From positions 244,462 to 308,461 of the forward strand of contig CAWCXI010000013.1 of assembly GCA_963799415.1 (NCBI GenBank): a DNA stretch of 64,000 nt, written 5' to 3'. The notes under the pieces were generated by a model. The model was given only the letters and a program-made list of their open reading frames with translations. It was not told where the DNA came from and searched no databases. Made by a program: the position numbers and the translations under genes. How positions within the stretch are numbered: the stretch's first letter is position 1; each line of letters begins with the position of its first letter. The DNA is from JAMXLO01 sp963799415 (lineage in GTDB: Bacteria > Pseudomonadota > Alphaproteobacteria > Acetobacterales > Acetobacteraceae). This document shows positions 28,306-36,663 of this stretch, piece by piece.

Positions 28306-28900
28306 CATTCCGCGAATGGTCGGGATCGCCTTCACTATGCGCTTCATCCCGTCGCGCGAGGACAAGGATGGCCCCGGCGCGCGTGGACCGCGTGGGCAGA
28401 TCCAAAGCCAGGCGATGGAGACCTGTCCTCCGGGCCATGTCCTCGTCGTCGATTCACGCGGCGACGCGCGTGCGGCATCGGCCGGCGATCTCTATGTTGG
28501 GCGGCTGAAGGCGCGTGGTTGCGCCGGCATCGTCACCGATGGCGGACTGCGCGACTCCGACGGCATCTTCAAGACAGGCCTGCCCGCATATCATCGGCGC
28601 GCTTCGTCGCCGCCGAGTCCGATCGCGCATCATCCATGCGATCTCAATCTGCCGATCGCCTGTGGTGGCGTGGCCGTATATCCGGGCGACATCATTGTTG
28701 GCGACTGCGATGGCGTCGTTGTCATTCCGCCGGACATCGCTGACGAAGTCGCCGAAGAAGCGCTGACCACGACGCTGTACGAGGAATTTGCCGAGGAGGA
28801 AGTGGCGCGCGGACGGGCATTGCCGGGACTGTTCCCGGTTGCGGGCGAAGAGGCGAAGCGCGACTACGAGGCCTGGAAGGCGCGCTCCGGCACGCGCTGA
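28178..28900 (+). CDS. RraA-like aldolase/decarboxylase
   Basis: A 240-residue protein of the RraA-like family, which includes 4-hydroxy-4-methyl-2-oxoglutarate / 4-carboxy-4-hydroxy-2-oxoadipate aldolase and oxaloacetate decarboxylases. Key segments: TLTGVLNRRGLRSMFMQ, GHVLVVDSRGDARAASAG and CAGIVTDGGLRDSDGIFKTG, with the catalytic Arg-Asp pair in GLRDSDG. The start at 28178 has GGAGG eight bases upstream. A retro-aldol step after hydration of a ring-cleavage product would complete a meta-type pathway. Older databases call such genes regulators of RNase activity, which is not meant here. Confidence 0.87.
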   Translation: MSELSPKTRDALLRVGTSTLTGVLNRRGLRSMFMQDVWPIRHDIPRMVGIAFTMRFIPSREDKDGPGARGPRGQIQSQAMETCPPGHVLVVDSRGDARAASAGDLYVGRLKARGCAGIVTDGGLRDSDGIFKTGLPAYHRRASSPPSPIAHHPCDLNLPIACGGVAVYPGDIIVGDCDGVVVIPPDIADEVAEEALTTTLYEEFAEEEVARGRALPGLFPVAGEEAKRDYEAWKARSGTR

Positions 28901-28909
28901 ACGCATCGC

Positions 28910-29794
28910 ATGGGCGGCATCGAAGCCGCGCTGATCCCGGTCGGCCAGGCGCTGCTGAGCGGTGTTCTGGTCGGCGGCGTCTATGGCTTGCTGTCGATAG
29001 GCTTCAGCCTCGCCTTCGGGGTGATGCGCATCGTCAATTTCGCGCATGGTGACCTGGTGATGTACGGGATGTACGTCGGCGTCGTCGCAGCGACGTTCGG
29101 CGTCGACCCGCTCTACGCAATCCCCTTCAGCTTTGCGTTGATGGCGCTGCTCGGCGCGGCGCAGTACCAACTGGTCTACAAGCGCTTCGTCGGCTTCGCC
29201 ACATTGCAGCAACTGCTTGCCGCGATCGGCCTCGGCCTCGTGCTCCAGATGCTCGCGCAGGTGATCTTCGGTGCCGACACGCGGTCAGCGCCGTCGATGT
29301 TCAGCGGGCAGTATCTCCTGATCGGTCCGCTGTTCGTCTCGGCCGCGCAGGTGGTGGCCTTCATCGTCGCTGTCATCGCGACCGTCGCGGTCGAGGCTCT
29401 GCTGCTCGGCACGCATTGGGGCCGAACCGTGCGCGCCGTGGCCGACGACATCGAGACGGCAGAACTCGTCGGGCTTTCCTCGCAGTTCATCAACATCAGT
29501 GCATTCGCGCTCGCATGTGGACTGGCGGGAATCGCCGGCACGGTCATGGTCACCTACTACCCCACCGACCCGTCCAAAGGACTGTCGCTGATGCCGATCG
29601 CCATCATCGCGACCACCATCGGCGGCCTCGGCAGCATCCGCGGGTCATTCCTAGGCGGCATCTTCTGCGGCGTCGTGCAGCAACTCACCGCCATGCTGTG
29701 GAACTCCGCGTTGCAGGACGTGCCGCTCTACATCCTGCTGCTGCTGTTCATCGCCTACCGCCCGACCGGCATGTTCGGCTTCCGGACCGAATAG
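28910..29794 (+). CDS. livH: Branched-chain amino acid-type ABC transporter permease (LivH)
   Basis: A 294-residue inner-membrane permease. The N-terminus LLSGVLVGGVYGLLSIGFSL with FGVMRIVNFAHGDLVMYGMY is the LivH signature. The coupling region GRTVRAVADDIETAELVGLS precedes IGGLGSIRGSFLGGI. It forms a heterodimer with the next gene. Such importers carry branched-chain amino acids, amides or aromatic acids; in a catabolic operon the last is likely. Confidence 0.93.
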   Translation: MGGIEAALIPVGQALLSGVLVGGVYGLLSIGFSLAFGVMRIVNFAHGDLVMYGMYVGVVAATFGVDPLYAIPFSFALMALLGAAQYQLVYKRFVGFATLQQLLAAIGLGLVLQMLAQVIFGADTRSAPSMFSGQYLLIGPLFVSAAQVVAFIVAVIATVAVEALLLGTHWGRTVRAVADDIETAELVGLSSQFINISAFALACGLAGIAGTVMVTYYPTDPSKGLSLMPIAIIATTIGGLGSIRGSFLGGIFCGVVQQLTAMLWNSALQDVPLYILLLLFIAYRPTGMFGFRTE

Positions 29795-30733
29795 GTGCGT
29801 CCGCTCGTTCCGATCGCCGTCGTGGCCGCTCTCCCGGCACTCCCGTTCGTCAACAACTACATCCAGGCCGCGACGGTGCGCGCGCTGATCTTCATCGCGC
29901 TCGGCCAGGCATGGAACATCGTGGCCGGCATCGGAGGACAGCTCTCGCTCGGCCACGGTGTGTTTCTCGGACTCGGCTGCTACGTGACCGGCATCCTGTT
30001 CAACGACCTCGGCATTCCGCCATGGATCGGCGTCTGGGCCGGCGCGCTTGTCGCGCTCGCCGTGGCACTGGTGATGGGCAGCATGACGCTGCGCATGCGC
30101 GGCGTGTTCTTCGCGCTGGCGACCGTCGCAGTCTCGCTGGCATTCGACCAACTCGCGCGCCACTACGTCGATCTCACCGGTGGCGACAATGGGCTGGCAT
30201 TGAATTTCCTTGGCAACTCGTTGTGGGCGATGCAGTCGCGCTCGCCGGCACCGTTCGTGTATGCGGGTCTCGTGTTCGTCATCATCTACTACTGGATCAC
30301 GCAGTGTATTCTCGGCAGCCGCTTTGGCCTGGAGATGCGCGCGGTGCGTGATGATGAGATCGCCGCGGCGGCGGCTGGCGTTCGCGTGTTCCGGACCAAG
30401 TTGCTGGGATTTCTGGTCAGCGCCGCGATGACCGCGCTCGCCGGTGGGCTGTACATGCAGTTTTATCAGGCGATTGACCCCGAATCCGCATTCGGCCTCG
30501 GTCAGGCGATACAGTTGCAATTGCCGGCACTGATCGGCGGTCTCGGCACTGCCTGGGGACCGATCGTCGGCGGCGGCCTGATGATCGTGCTGTCGGAGGC
30601 CACAAACTGGGGCGCGACCAGGCTGGGCCTCATCGGTGTCGATATTCTTGTCTATGGGCTTGTATTGCTTCTCGTCGTCCTCTGGGCGCCGCAGGGAATC
30701 GTCGGCGTCCTGTCGCGAGGGCGCCGCCGATGA
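29795..30733 (+). CDS. livM: Branched-chain amino acid-type ABC transporter permease (LivM)
   Basis: A 312-residue permease starting at GTG 29795, immediately after the livH stop. LivM features: IALGQAWNIVAGIGGQLSLG HGVFLGLGCYVTGIL and the coupling loop FGLEMRAVRDDEIAAAAAGV, then LPALIGGLGTAWGPIVGGG. The stop overlaps the livG start by four bases. Confidence 0.93.
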   Translation: MRPLVPIAVVAALPALPFVNNYIQAATVRALIFIALGQAWNIVAGIGGQLSLGHGVFLGLGCYVTGILFNDLGIPPWIGVWAGALVALAVALVMGSMTLRMRGVFFALATVAVSLAFDQLARHYVDLTGGDNGLALNFLGNSLWAMQSRSPAPFVYAGLVFVIIYYWITQCILGSRFGLEMRAVRDDEIAAAAAGVRVFRTKLLGFLVSAAMTALAGGLYMQFYQAIDPESAFGLGQAIQLQLPALIGGLGTAWGPIVGGGLMIVLSEATNWGATRLGLIGVDILVYGLVLLLVVLWAPQGIVGVLSRGRRR

Positions 30734-31467
30734 GCGCCCCCGCACTCGAAGTGACGAACATCGGTCGCCGCTTCGGTGGCCTGGTCGCGTTGCGCGATGT
30801 GTCATTCACGGTGCACGACGGCGAGGTCATCGGTCTGATCGGCCCCAACGGCGCCGGCAAATCGACCCTGTTCGAGATCGTCAGCGGCAATCTGCCGCCC
30901 AGCACCGGCACGGTCCGCTATTTCGGCGAGGACTGCACGCACATGCCGGTGCATCAGCGGCGTCGCGCCGGCCTGTGCCGGACGTTCCAGAAGGTGCGAT
31001 TGTTCGCCTCGATGACAGTGCGCGAGAACATCGCGGTTGCCGCGCGCCAATCGGTTCCCCACGACCAGAACTGGCGCGAAGCCGTGGCGCAGGTGCTCGA
31101 ACGCCTGCGTCTCACCGCACAGGCTGAGCGAATGCCGTCGGAGATCACGCTGGCCGACCGCAAGAAGGTGGAGATCGGCCGCGCCATCGTCGGCCATTGC
31201 CGCGTGCTGCTGCTCGACGAGAGCCTCTCGGGCCTGACACATGACGAGGCGCATGAACTCATCGGCGAGATCATGATGCTGAACCGCACGAACAACATCA
31301 CCGTCGTCGTGGTCGAGCATGTTCTGACGGTGCTGGCAGCGATGGTGAAGCGGCTGGTCGTGCTGCACAACGCCACCGTCATCGCGGACGGCACGCCGTC
31401 GCAGATTGCGCACGATGCGCAGGTGATCGAGGCGTATCTCGGTACGCGGCAGAGCGCGTTCAGATGA
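30730..31467 (+). CDS. livG: Branched-chain amino acid-type ABC transporter ATPase (LivG)
   Basis: A 245-residue ATPase. Walker A is GPNGAGKST near residue 38, Walker B is VLLLDESLSGL near 158, and the switch His is in VVVVEHVL. The LivG-specific CRTFQKVRLFASMTVRENI is present. The ABC signature LSGGQ is degenerate (SEITLADRKKVEIGRAI), as is often seen in LivG. It overlaps livF by four bases. Confidence 0.92.
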   Translation: MSAPALEVTNIGRRFGGLVALRDVSFTVHDGEVIGLIGPNGAGKSTLFEIVSGNLPPSTGTVRYFGEDCTHMPVHQRRRAGLCRTFQKVRLFASMTVRENIAVAARQSVPHDQNWREAVAQVLERLRLTAQAERMPSEITLADRKKVEIGRAIVGHCRVLLLDESLSGLTHDEAHELIGEIMMLNRTNNITVVVVEHVLTVLAAMVKRLVVLHNATVIADGTPSQIAHDAQVIEAYLGTRQSAFR

Positions 31468-32165
31468 CCGCGCTGACGATAGCGGACCTCAGCGTGAGCT
31501 ATGGCGACATGGTCGCGGTGCGCGGCGTGTCCTTTTCGCTCCAGGCCGGCGAGGTGTTCGTGCTGCTCGGCGCCAACGGTGCCGGCAAGACCAGCATCCT
31601 GCGCTGTATATCGGGCCTGGTACCCGCGCGCACCGGTTCAATCGCATCCAACGACCGGCCGCTCGGCAGGCTCGCGCCGCATCGGATTGCGCATGCGGGC
31701 ATCTCGCACGTGCCTGAAGGCAGGCGGATCTTTCCCAATCTGACGGTGGACGAGAACCTGACGGTCAGCTTCATCAGGCGCCGCGATGACCGGAACACCG
31801 TGCTTGCCGCCGTATATGCGCTGTTCCCGCGACTTGCCGAACGACGCCGCCAGTTCGGCGGCACTTTGTCCGGGGGTGAACAACAGATGCTCGCCATCGG
31901 CCGCGCCCTGATGAATTCACCGACGCTGCTGATGCTGGACGAACCGTCGCTGGGGCTGTCGCCGGTGCTCGCCGACCTGGTCTTCGAGCGCCTGGCAGCG
32001 ATCAATGCGCAGGGCACCACGATCCTGCTGGTCGAGCAGAATGCCACATGCCTCGAACTGGCGACGCATGGCGTCATCCTGCAGAACGGGCAGGTATTGC
32101 TGTCAGGCGACCGCACCGCGCTGCAGGATTCGGACTTCGTCCGCCGCGCCTATCTCGGAGTTTGA
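31464..32165 (+). CDS. livF: Branched-chain amino acid-type ABC transporter ATPase (LivF)
   Basis: A 233-residue ATPase with Walker A GANGAGKTS, the LivF segment ISHVPEGRRIFPNLTVDENL, signature LSGGEQQMLAIGRALM, Walker B LLMLDEPSLGL and the switch His region replaced by LVEQN, all standard for LivF. It pairs with LivG under the LivHM permease. Confidence 0.93.
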   Translation: MTALTIADLSVSYGDMVAVRGVSFSLQAGEVFVLLGANGAGKTSILRCISGLVPARTGSIASNDRPLGRLAPHRIAHAGISHVPEGRRIFPNLTVDENLTVSFIRRRDDRNTVLAAVYALFPRLAERRRQFGGTLSGGEQQMLAIGRALMNSPTLLMLDEPSLGLSPVLADLVFERLAAINAQGTTILLVEQNATCLELATHGVILQNGQVLLSGDRTALQDSDFVRRAYLGV

Positions 32166-32186
32166 AAGACAAGGGAGGCAACAACC

Positions 32187-33395
32187 ATGCAAATCTCACG
32201 TCGAGACGGTGTCGCAGCGCTGCTGGCCGCCGCGGCAGCGCTGGTCCCACGCGCCGGCCGCGCCGATGAACCGGAGATCGTGATCGGCGCACCAAACTCG
32301 CTGACCGGCGGGCTCGGCGAAAATGGCCAGCGCGCAGTCTGGGGTTTCCTGATCGCCATCGATCAGGTCAATCGCGAAGGCGGCATCAAGTCGCTCGGCG
32401 GCGCGAAGCTGAAACCCATCGTCGCAGATACCACCACGGAAAATCCGGCCCAAGGTGCCAGCGTGACCCGGCGCGTCATTGACCAGGATCACGCGGTGAT
32501 GCTGTTCGGCTCCACAGCCAGCGCCATCACGCTTAGCTCGCAGGTCGAGGCGGAGAAGTCGCAGATCCCCATTGTTACATCCTCCTACGCCGATCCGCTG
32601 ACTCAGCGGGGCATGAAATACACGTTCAAGATCACCGCGCCTGGCAGCCAGATCTGGAACTTCGCGATGGACGCGCTGGTGGAGATGATCAAGGTTGAGC
32701 GCGGCGCCGCGCCCAAGTCGTGCGCCATCTTCATGGGGTCCGATGCGGTAAGCATGTCGGTCGCGAAGACATTGCCGCTGGAGGCGCAGCGTATCGGCCT
32801 GCCGATCGTCTCGCAGGTGAATTTTCAGGGCAATCTCACCGATCCGTCCGTGATCGTGTCGCCAATTCTGCAGAACAAGCCGGAGACGATCTTTCTCAGC
32901 GCATTCCTCAATGACGCCGTGCTGGTGCTGAAGACGCTGCGCGGTCTGGGTATCAAAACGCCGGTCGCCGCTGCCGGCGGTGTTTCCACGGATTCGGCGG
33001 GCAAGACACTCGGCGCGGCGGCCGATCGCGTGATCATGCCGTGGAGCTGGAACTGGGATCTCGCCGTGCCCGCCGAGAGCGAACTCAACGACGCCTACAA
33101 GAAGGCGCATCCCGATGCACCCTACCCGTCCAACAACGAGCAGCTCGGCATGGGCTACAGCATCGGCATGATCATCCGCCAAACCTTGGAGAAGGCTGCC
33201 AGCCGCGATGGCACGAAGCTGCGCGACACGCTGGCAAGCACCGAATTCATCGATCTGCCCATGCCGGCGAAGCGTGTTGCCTTCGACGAGACCGGCCTCA
33301 ACAAACACGCCCAGATGATCCTCACCGAATGGAGTGAAGGAAATGCCCATACCGTGTGGCCGAAGGAGCTCCAGGCGATGAGGCCGGCCCTGTGA
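32187..33395 (+). CDS. ABC transporter substrate-binding protein, type I periplasmic-binding fold
   Basis: A 402-residue precursor starting with a twin-arginine-like signal peptide, MQISRRDGVAALLAAAAALV ending GRADE. GGGAGG lies 10 bases upstream of the ATG. The mature body (EIVIGAPNSLTGGLGENGQRA, DTTTENPAQGASVTRRVID) is a LivJ/amide-binding type receptor. It would feed the LivHMGF importer directly upstream. Ligand unknown. The Tat-type signal suggests export in folded form. Confidence 0.9.
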   Translation: MQISRRDGVAALLAAAAALVPRAGRADEPEIVIGAPNSLTGGLGENGQRAVWGFLIAIDQVNREGGIKSLGGAKLKPIVADTTTENPAQGASVTRRVIDQDHAVMLFGSTASAITLSSQVEAEKSQIPIVTSSYADPLTQRGMKYTFKITAPGSQIWNFAMDALVEMIKVERGAAPKSCAIFMGSDAVSMSVAKTLPLEAQRIGLPIVSQVNFQGNLTDPSVIVSPILQNKPETIFLSAFLNDAVLVLKTLRGLGIKTPVAAAGGVSTDSAGKTLGAAADRVIMPWSWNWDLAVPAESELNDAYKKAHPDAPYPSNNEQLGMGYSIGMIIRQTLEKAASRDGTKLRDTLASTEFIDLPMPAKRVAFDETGLNKHAQMILTEWSEGNAHTVWPKELQAMRPAL

Positions 33396-33456
33396 GGATT
33401 TGACGCCATCCGCTACATCGTTCAGCGTTCTGTCACCTGAGTTGGGAGGGATATCC

Positions 33457-35115
33457 ATGGCTGAGATCAAAGGCGCTGACTTGCTGGCGAAGAGCCTCAA
33501 GGAACAAGGCGTGCAATTCATGTTCGGCGTAGTGGGGTTCCCGGTCGGTCCACTCGCCGAGGCAGCGCAGAAAGTCGGCCTGCCCTATATCGGCATGCGC
33601 AACGAGCAGACTGCGTCCTATGCAGCCGGAGCCGTCGGTTATCTGACCGGCCGTCCGGGCTCGTGCATCGTCGTGACCGGTCCGGGCGTCATTCACGGTC
33701 TCGCTGGCCTCGCGAACGCACAGCAGAATTGCTGGCCGATGCTGTTGATCGGTGGTGCATCGGAGACCTACCGCAACGGCATGGGCGCGTTCCAGGAGGA
33801 GCGCCAGGTGTTGGCCGCGACACCGCTCTGCAAATGGGCGCACGGCATCGAGCACGTGCACCGCATTCCGTTCTACGTGGAGATGGCGGTGCGGCAGTCG
33901 ATCTACGGCCGGCCTGGTGCCGCCTATCTCGACATCGCCGATGACATCATCACCGGCGGGTGCGATGCGGACAAGGCGATCGAGGCCGCGAAATGCCCGG
34001 ATCCGCCGCGCATGCAGACGATGCCGGAGTACATCGAGCAGGCGCTGAACACGTTGCAATCGGCCGAACGGCCCCTCGTCATCATCGGCAAGGGCATGGC
34101 TTCCTCGCGCGCCGAGGCTGAGGTGCGCGCGTTCATCGAGAAGACGCAGCTGCCGTTCCTCGCCTCGCCGATGGGCAAGGGCGTGATGCCCGACGACCAT
34201 CCGCTGTCGGTTGGCGCGGCACGCAGTCTCGCGTTGCAACAGGCCGACGTCGTGTTCCTGATGGGCGCGCGATTCAACTGGATCATGCATTTCGGCCTGC
34301 CGCCGCGCTACAACAAGAACGTGCGCGTCATCCAGCTCGACATCGAGCCGGAGGCTATGCACCAGAACAAGCCTGCCGAGGTCGCGCTGGTCGGCGATGG
34401 CAAGGCGATCGTTGGGCAGCTCAATCAGGCGCTTGGCTCGCGTCAATGGTTCTACCCGAAGGAGACGCCGTGGCGCGCGGCGATCACCAAGAAGTCGGCC
34501 GAGAACGCAGCGCTGATCGCGCCGCAGATCGCAGATGATTCGGCGCCGGGTGGCTACTATCGGCTGCTGCGGGATGTCGCGGCGTGGACTCCGAAGAACG
34601 CGATCATCTGCAGCGAGGGCGCCAGCACGATGGACATCGGCCGCACCCAGCTGCCGAACTTCAACCCGCGCTCGCGGTTGGACGCCGGCAGCTATGGCAC
34701 GATGGGCGTCGGGCTCGGTATTGTCATCGCCGCCTGTGTCGTGCATCCCGACAAGCCGATCATCCACGTGTCGGGTGACTCGGCGATCGGCTTCTCCGGC
34801 ATGGAGATGGAGACGCTGTGCCGCTACGGCATGCCGGCCAAGATCGTCGTGTTCAACAACGGCGGCATCGGGCCGGGCATGGAAGAGATTCCGAACAACC
34901 CGATGCTCAACATGCGGCCGAACACGCTGATCTGGGGCGCCCGCTATGACCTGATGATGCGGGCCTTCGGCGGCCACGGCTCGTATGTTGAGGACCCGAA
35001 GGACCTGCGCGGCGCGCTCGACGAGGCGATGAACTTCCCGGGACCGGCGCTGGTCAACGTCAAGCTCAGCCAGGGCTCGCAGCGGAAGGCGCAGGAGTTC
35101 CGCTGGCATAGCTGA
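33457..35115 (+). CDS. ThDP-dependent 2-hydroxyacyl-CoA lyase / oxalyl-CoA decarboxylase family
   Basis: A 552-residue thiamin-diphosphate enzyme. The start at 33457 has GGGAGG about 9 bases upstream. The N-terminal Pyr domain carries the catalytic Glu in IGMRNEQTASYAAGAVGYLTG, and the PP domain carries GDSAIGFSGMEMETLCRYG ending VVFNNGG (the GD...NN cofactor motif). The C-terminus QRKAQEFRWHS resembles the RKAQDF tail of 2-hydroxyacyl-CoA lyases more than oxalyl-CoA decarboxylase. Both families cleave or decarboxylate CoA thioesters to formyl-CoA-type products. With the family III CoA-transferase two genes on, CoA activation followed by alpha-cleavage is a consistent reading. Confidence 0.88.
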   Translation: MAEIKGADLLAKSLKEQGVQFMFGVVGFPVGPLAEAAQKVGLPYIGMRNEQTASYAAGAVGYLTGRPGSCIVVTGPGVIHGLAGLANAQQNCWPMLLIGGASETYRNGMGAFQEERQVLAATPLCKWAHGIEHVHRIPFYVEMAVRQSIYGRPGAAYLDIADDIITGGCDADKAIEAAKCPDPPRMQTMPEYIEQALNTLQSAERPLVIIGKGMASSRAEAEVRAFIEKTQLPFLASPMGKGVMPDDHPLSVGAARSLALQQADVVFLMGARFNWIMHFGLPPRYNKNVRVIQLDIEPEAMHQNKPAEVALVGDGKAIVGQLNQALGSRQWFYPKETPWRAAITKKSAENAALIAPQIADDSAPGGYYRLLRDVAAWTPKNAIICSEGASTMDIGRTQLPNFNPRSRLDAGSYGTMGVGLGIVIAACVVHPDKPIIHVSGDSAIGFSGMEMETLCRYGMPAKIVVFNNGGIGPGMEEIPNNPMLNMRPNTLIWGARYDLMMRAFGGHGSYVEDPKDLRGALDEAMNFPGPALVNVKLSQGSQRKAQEFRWHS

Positions 35116-35481
35116 CCTTCCACGCAACCCTCGCCGTTCCGGGCATGAGTCTGGACGGCGAGGGGCTCGTAGGAACGGCGCTCCTCCGGCAGTGGCGATA
35201 TGTGTTATGCATGAGATGCTATAGGTCGGAGCTGATCATGCACGCTGTCGTCAGCAGCAGATTGGACGCGCTTGCCGAGCTAACGACATGCTTGTCGGCT
35301 TTGAGCTGCGCCTGGTCGGCTGGCCCGACAAACTCCACTGCGTCGGCATGAGGCATCGGTTGATCCAAAACTACTCCGATGTTCGCTTGGATCTCGTGTG
35401 GAGTGTGGTGCACGACAAGTTGCCTGAATTGATTGCGGCTCTCCGTCAGCTTGTTCCTCCCGATCCCGATGAGCTACAGTG
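35116..35481 (+). other. 366-base gap before the CoA-transferase gene; possible small ORF 35288-35482
   Basis: This stretch separates the lyase from the CoA-transferase. It holds one short open frame (64 codons, MLVGFELRLVGWPDKLHCVG to PPDPDELQ) whose stop overlaps the next start. The codon use is plausible but I recognise no family and see no strong ribosome-binding site. No clear terminator hairpin is visible, so transcription may run through. Confidence 0.4.
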
Positions 35482-36663
35482 ATGCAATCCGGTCCGCTCG
35501 CCGGCATTCGGGTCATTGATCTGACAACGGTGGTGCTCGGTCCGTTCGCGACGCAGACGCTCGGCGACATGGGTGCCGATGTCATCAAGGTTGAAGCACC
35601 GGACGGCGACAACTGCCGGTGGATCGGGCCACACAGCGACACGGGTATGGGGAGCTACTTCGCCATGCTCAACCGCAACAAGCGCAGCGTGGTGCTGGAC
35701 CTGAAGCGCCCTCCGGCGCGCGAAGCACTGTTGCGCCTGGTCGATGGCGCCGACGTGTTCGTGCACAACATGCGGCTCGGCGCGGCGGAGAGGCTGGGGC
35801 TCGGCTACGCCGCGCTGTCGACACGCAATCCGCGGCTGGTCCATGCCTGCGCGTCCGGTTTCCGCAAAGGCAGCAGCAAGCAGGAACATCCCGCATTCGA
35901 TGACCTGATCCAGGGCATGAGCGGCATGGCCACGCTGAACGCCGGCCCAGACGGCGCGCCTCGCTATGTGCCCAGCGTCATCGTGGACAAGCTGACCGGC
36001 CAGATGCTGGCGTCGATGATCGGCATGGCACTGTTCCACCGTGAGCGCACCGGACAGGGACAGGAAGTGCATGTGCCGATGCTGGAGACCATGCTGTCGT
36101 TCCTGCTGGTCGAGCATATGTGGGGCGCGGTGTTCAACCAGCCGGAACTGGGTCTCGGCTATCCGCGCATGCTGACCCCGCACCGGCGACCCTATGCGAC
36201 GAAGGACGGCTACATCTCGGTCATCGCCGTCAGCGACGCGCATTGGGGCCGACTGTTCGAGGCGATGGGCCGCGCGTCGCTCATCGCGGATCCGCGTTTC
36301 GCGACGATCGCTGCGCGATCGGACAATGTCGATGCGCTGTATGCGGTGCTGACCGAGGGGATGCGCGAGCGCACGACGGCGGAATGGCTATCGACGTTGA
36401 GCGCGCTCGACATACCCAGCGGGCCGGCAAACTCGCTTGCGGACCTGCTGGACGACGAATACCTGCGGGAGACGGATTTTTTCCAGAGAGCCAGCCATCC
36501 GCACGATGGCGATGTCACCATCACCGCGATCCCGGCGCGCTTCTCCGCCTCGCCGCCGTCGGTGCGTCGCCTATGGCCGGCGCTCGGCGAGCATACCGAG
36601 GAAGTGCTGCGCGAGATCGGCTGCGACCCGAACGAGATCCGGACCATCACCGGCGCCGGCTGA
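35482..36663 (+). CDS. Family III CoA-transferase (CaiB/formyl-CoA transferase type)
   Basis: A protein of about 393 residues. It shows the family start GPLAGIRVIDLTTVVLGPFATQTLGDMGAD and VIKVEAPDGD, and DDLIQGMSGMA with the catalytic-aspartate region (Asp in HPAFDDLIQG). It would move CoA from a donor thioester to a carboxylic acid, supplying the thioester for the adjacent ThDP lyase. ATG 35482 is preferred; GTG 35479 directly before it is also possible. Its 3' end overlaps the convergent TPR gene by 17 bases. Confidence 0.92.
   Translation: MQSGPLAGIRVIDLTTVVLGPFATQTLGDMGADVIKVEAPDGDNCRWIGPHSDTGMGSYFAMLNRNKRSVVLDLKRPPAREALLRLVDGADVFVHNMRLGAAERLGLGYAALSTRNPRLVHACASGFRKGSSKQEHPAFDDLIQGMSGMATLNAGPDGAPRYVPSVIVDKLTGQMLASMIGMALFHRERTGQGQEVHVPMLETMLSFLLVEHMWGAVFNQPELGLGYPRMLTPHRRPYATKDGYISVIAVSDAHWGRLFEAMGRASLIADPRFATIAARSDNVDALYAVLTEGMRERTTAEWLSTLSALDIPSGPANSLADLLDDEYLRETDFFQRASHPHDGDVTITAIPARFSASPPSVRRLWPALGEHTEEVLREIGCDPNEIRTITGAG

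Noticed and set aside
35145..35351. Small ORF after the ThDP lyase
   Set aside because: Low-quality composition, no ribosome-binding site and overlap with another short frame of equal plausibility.
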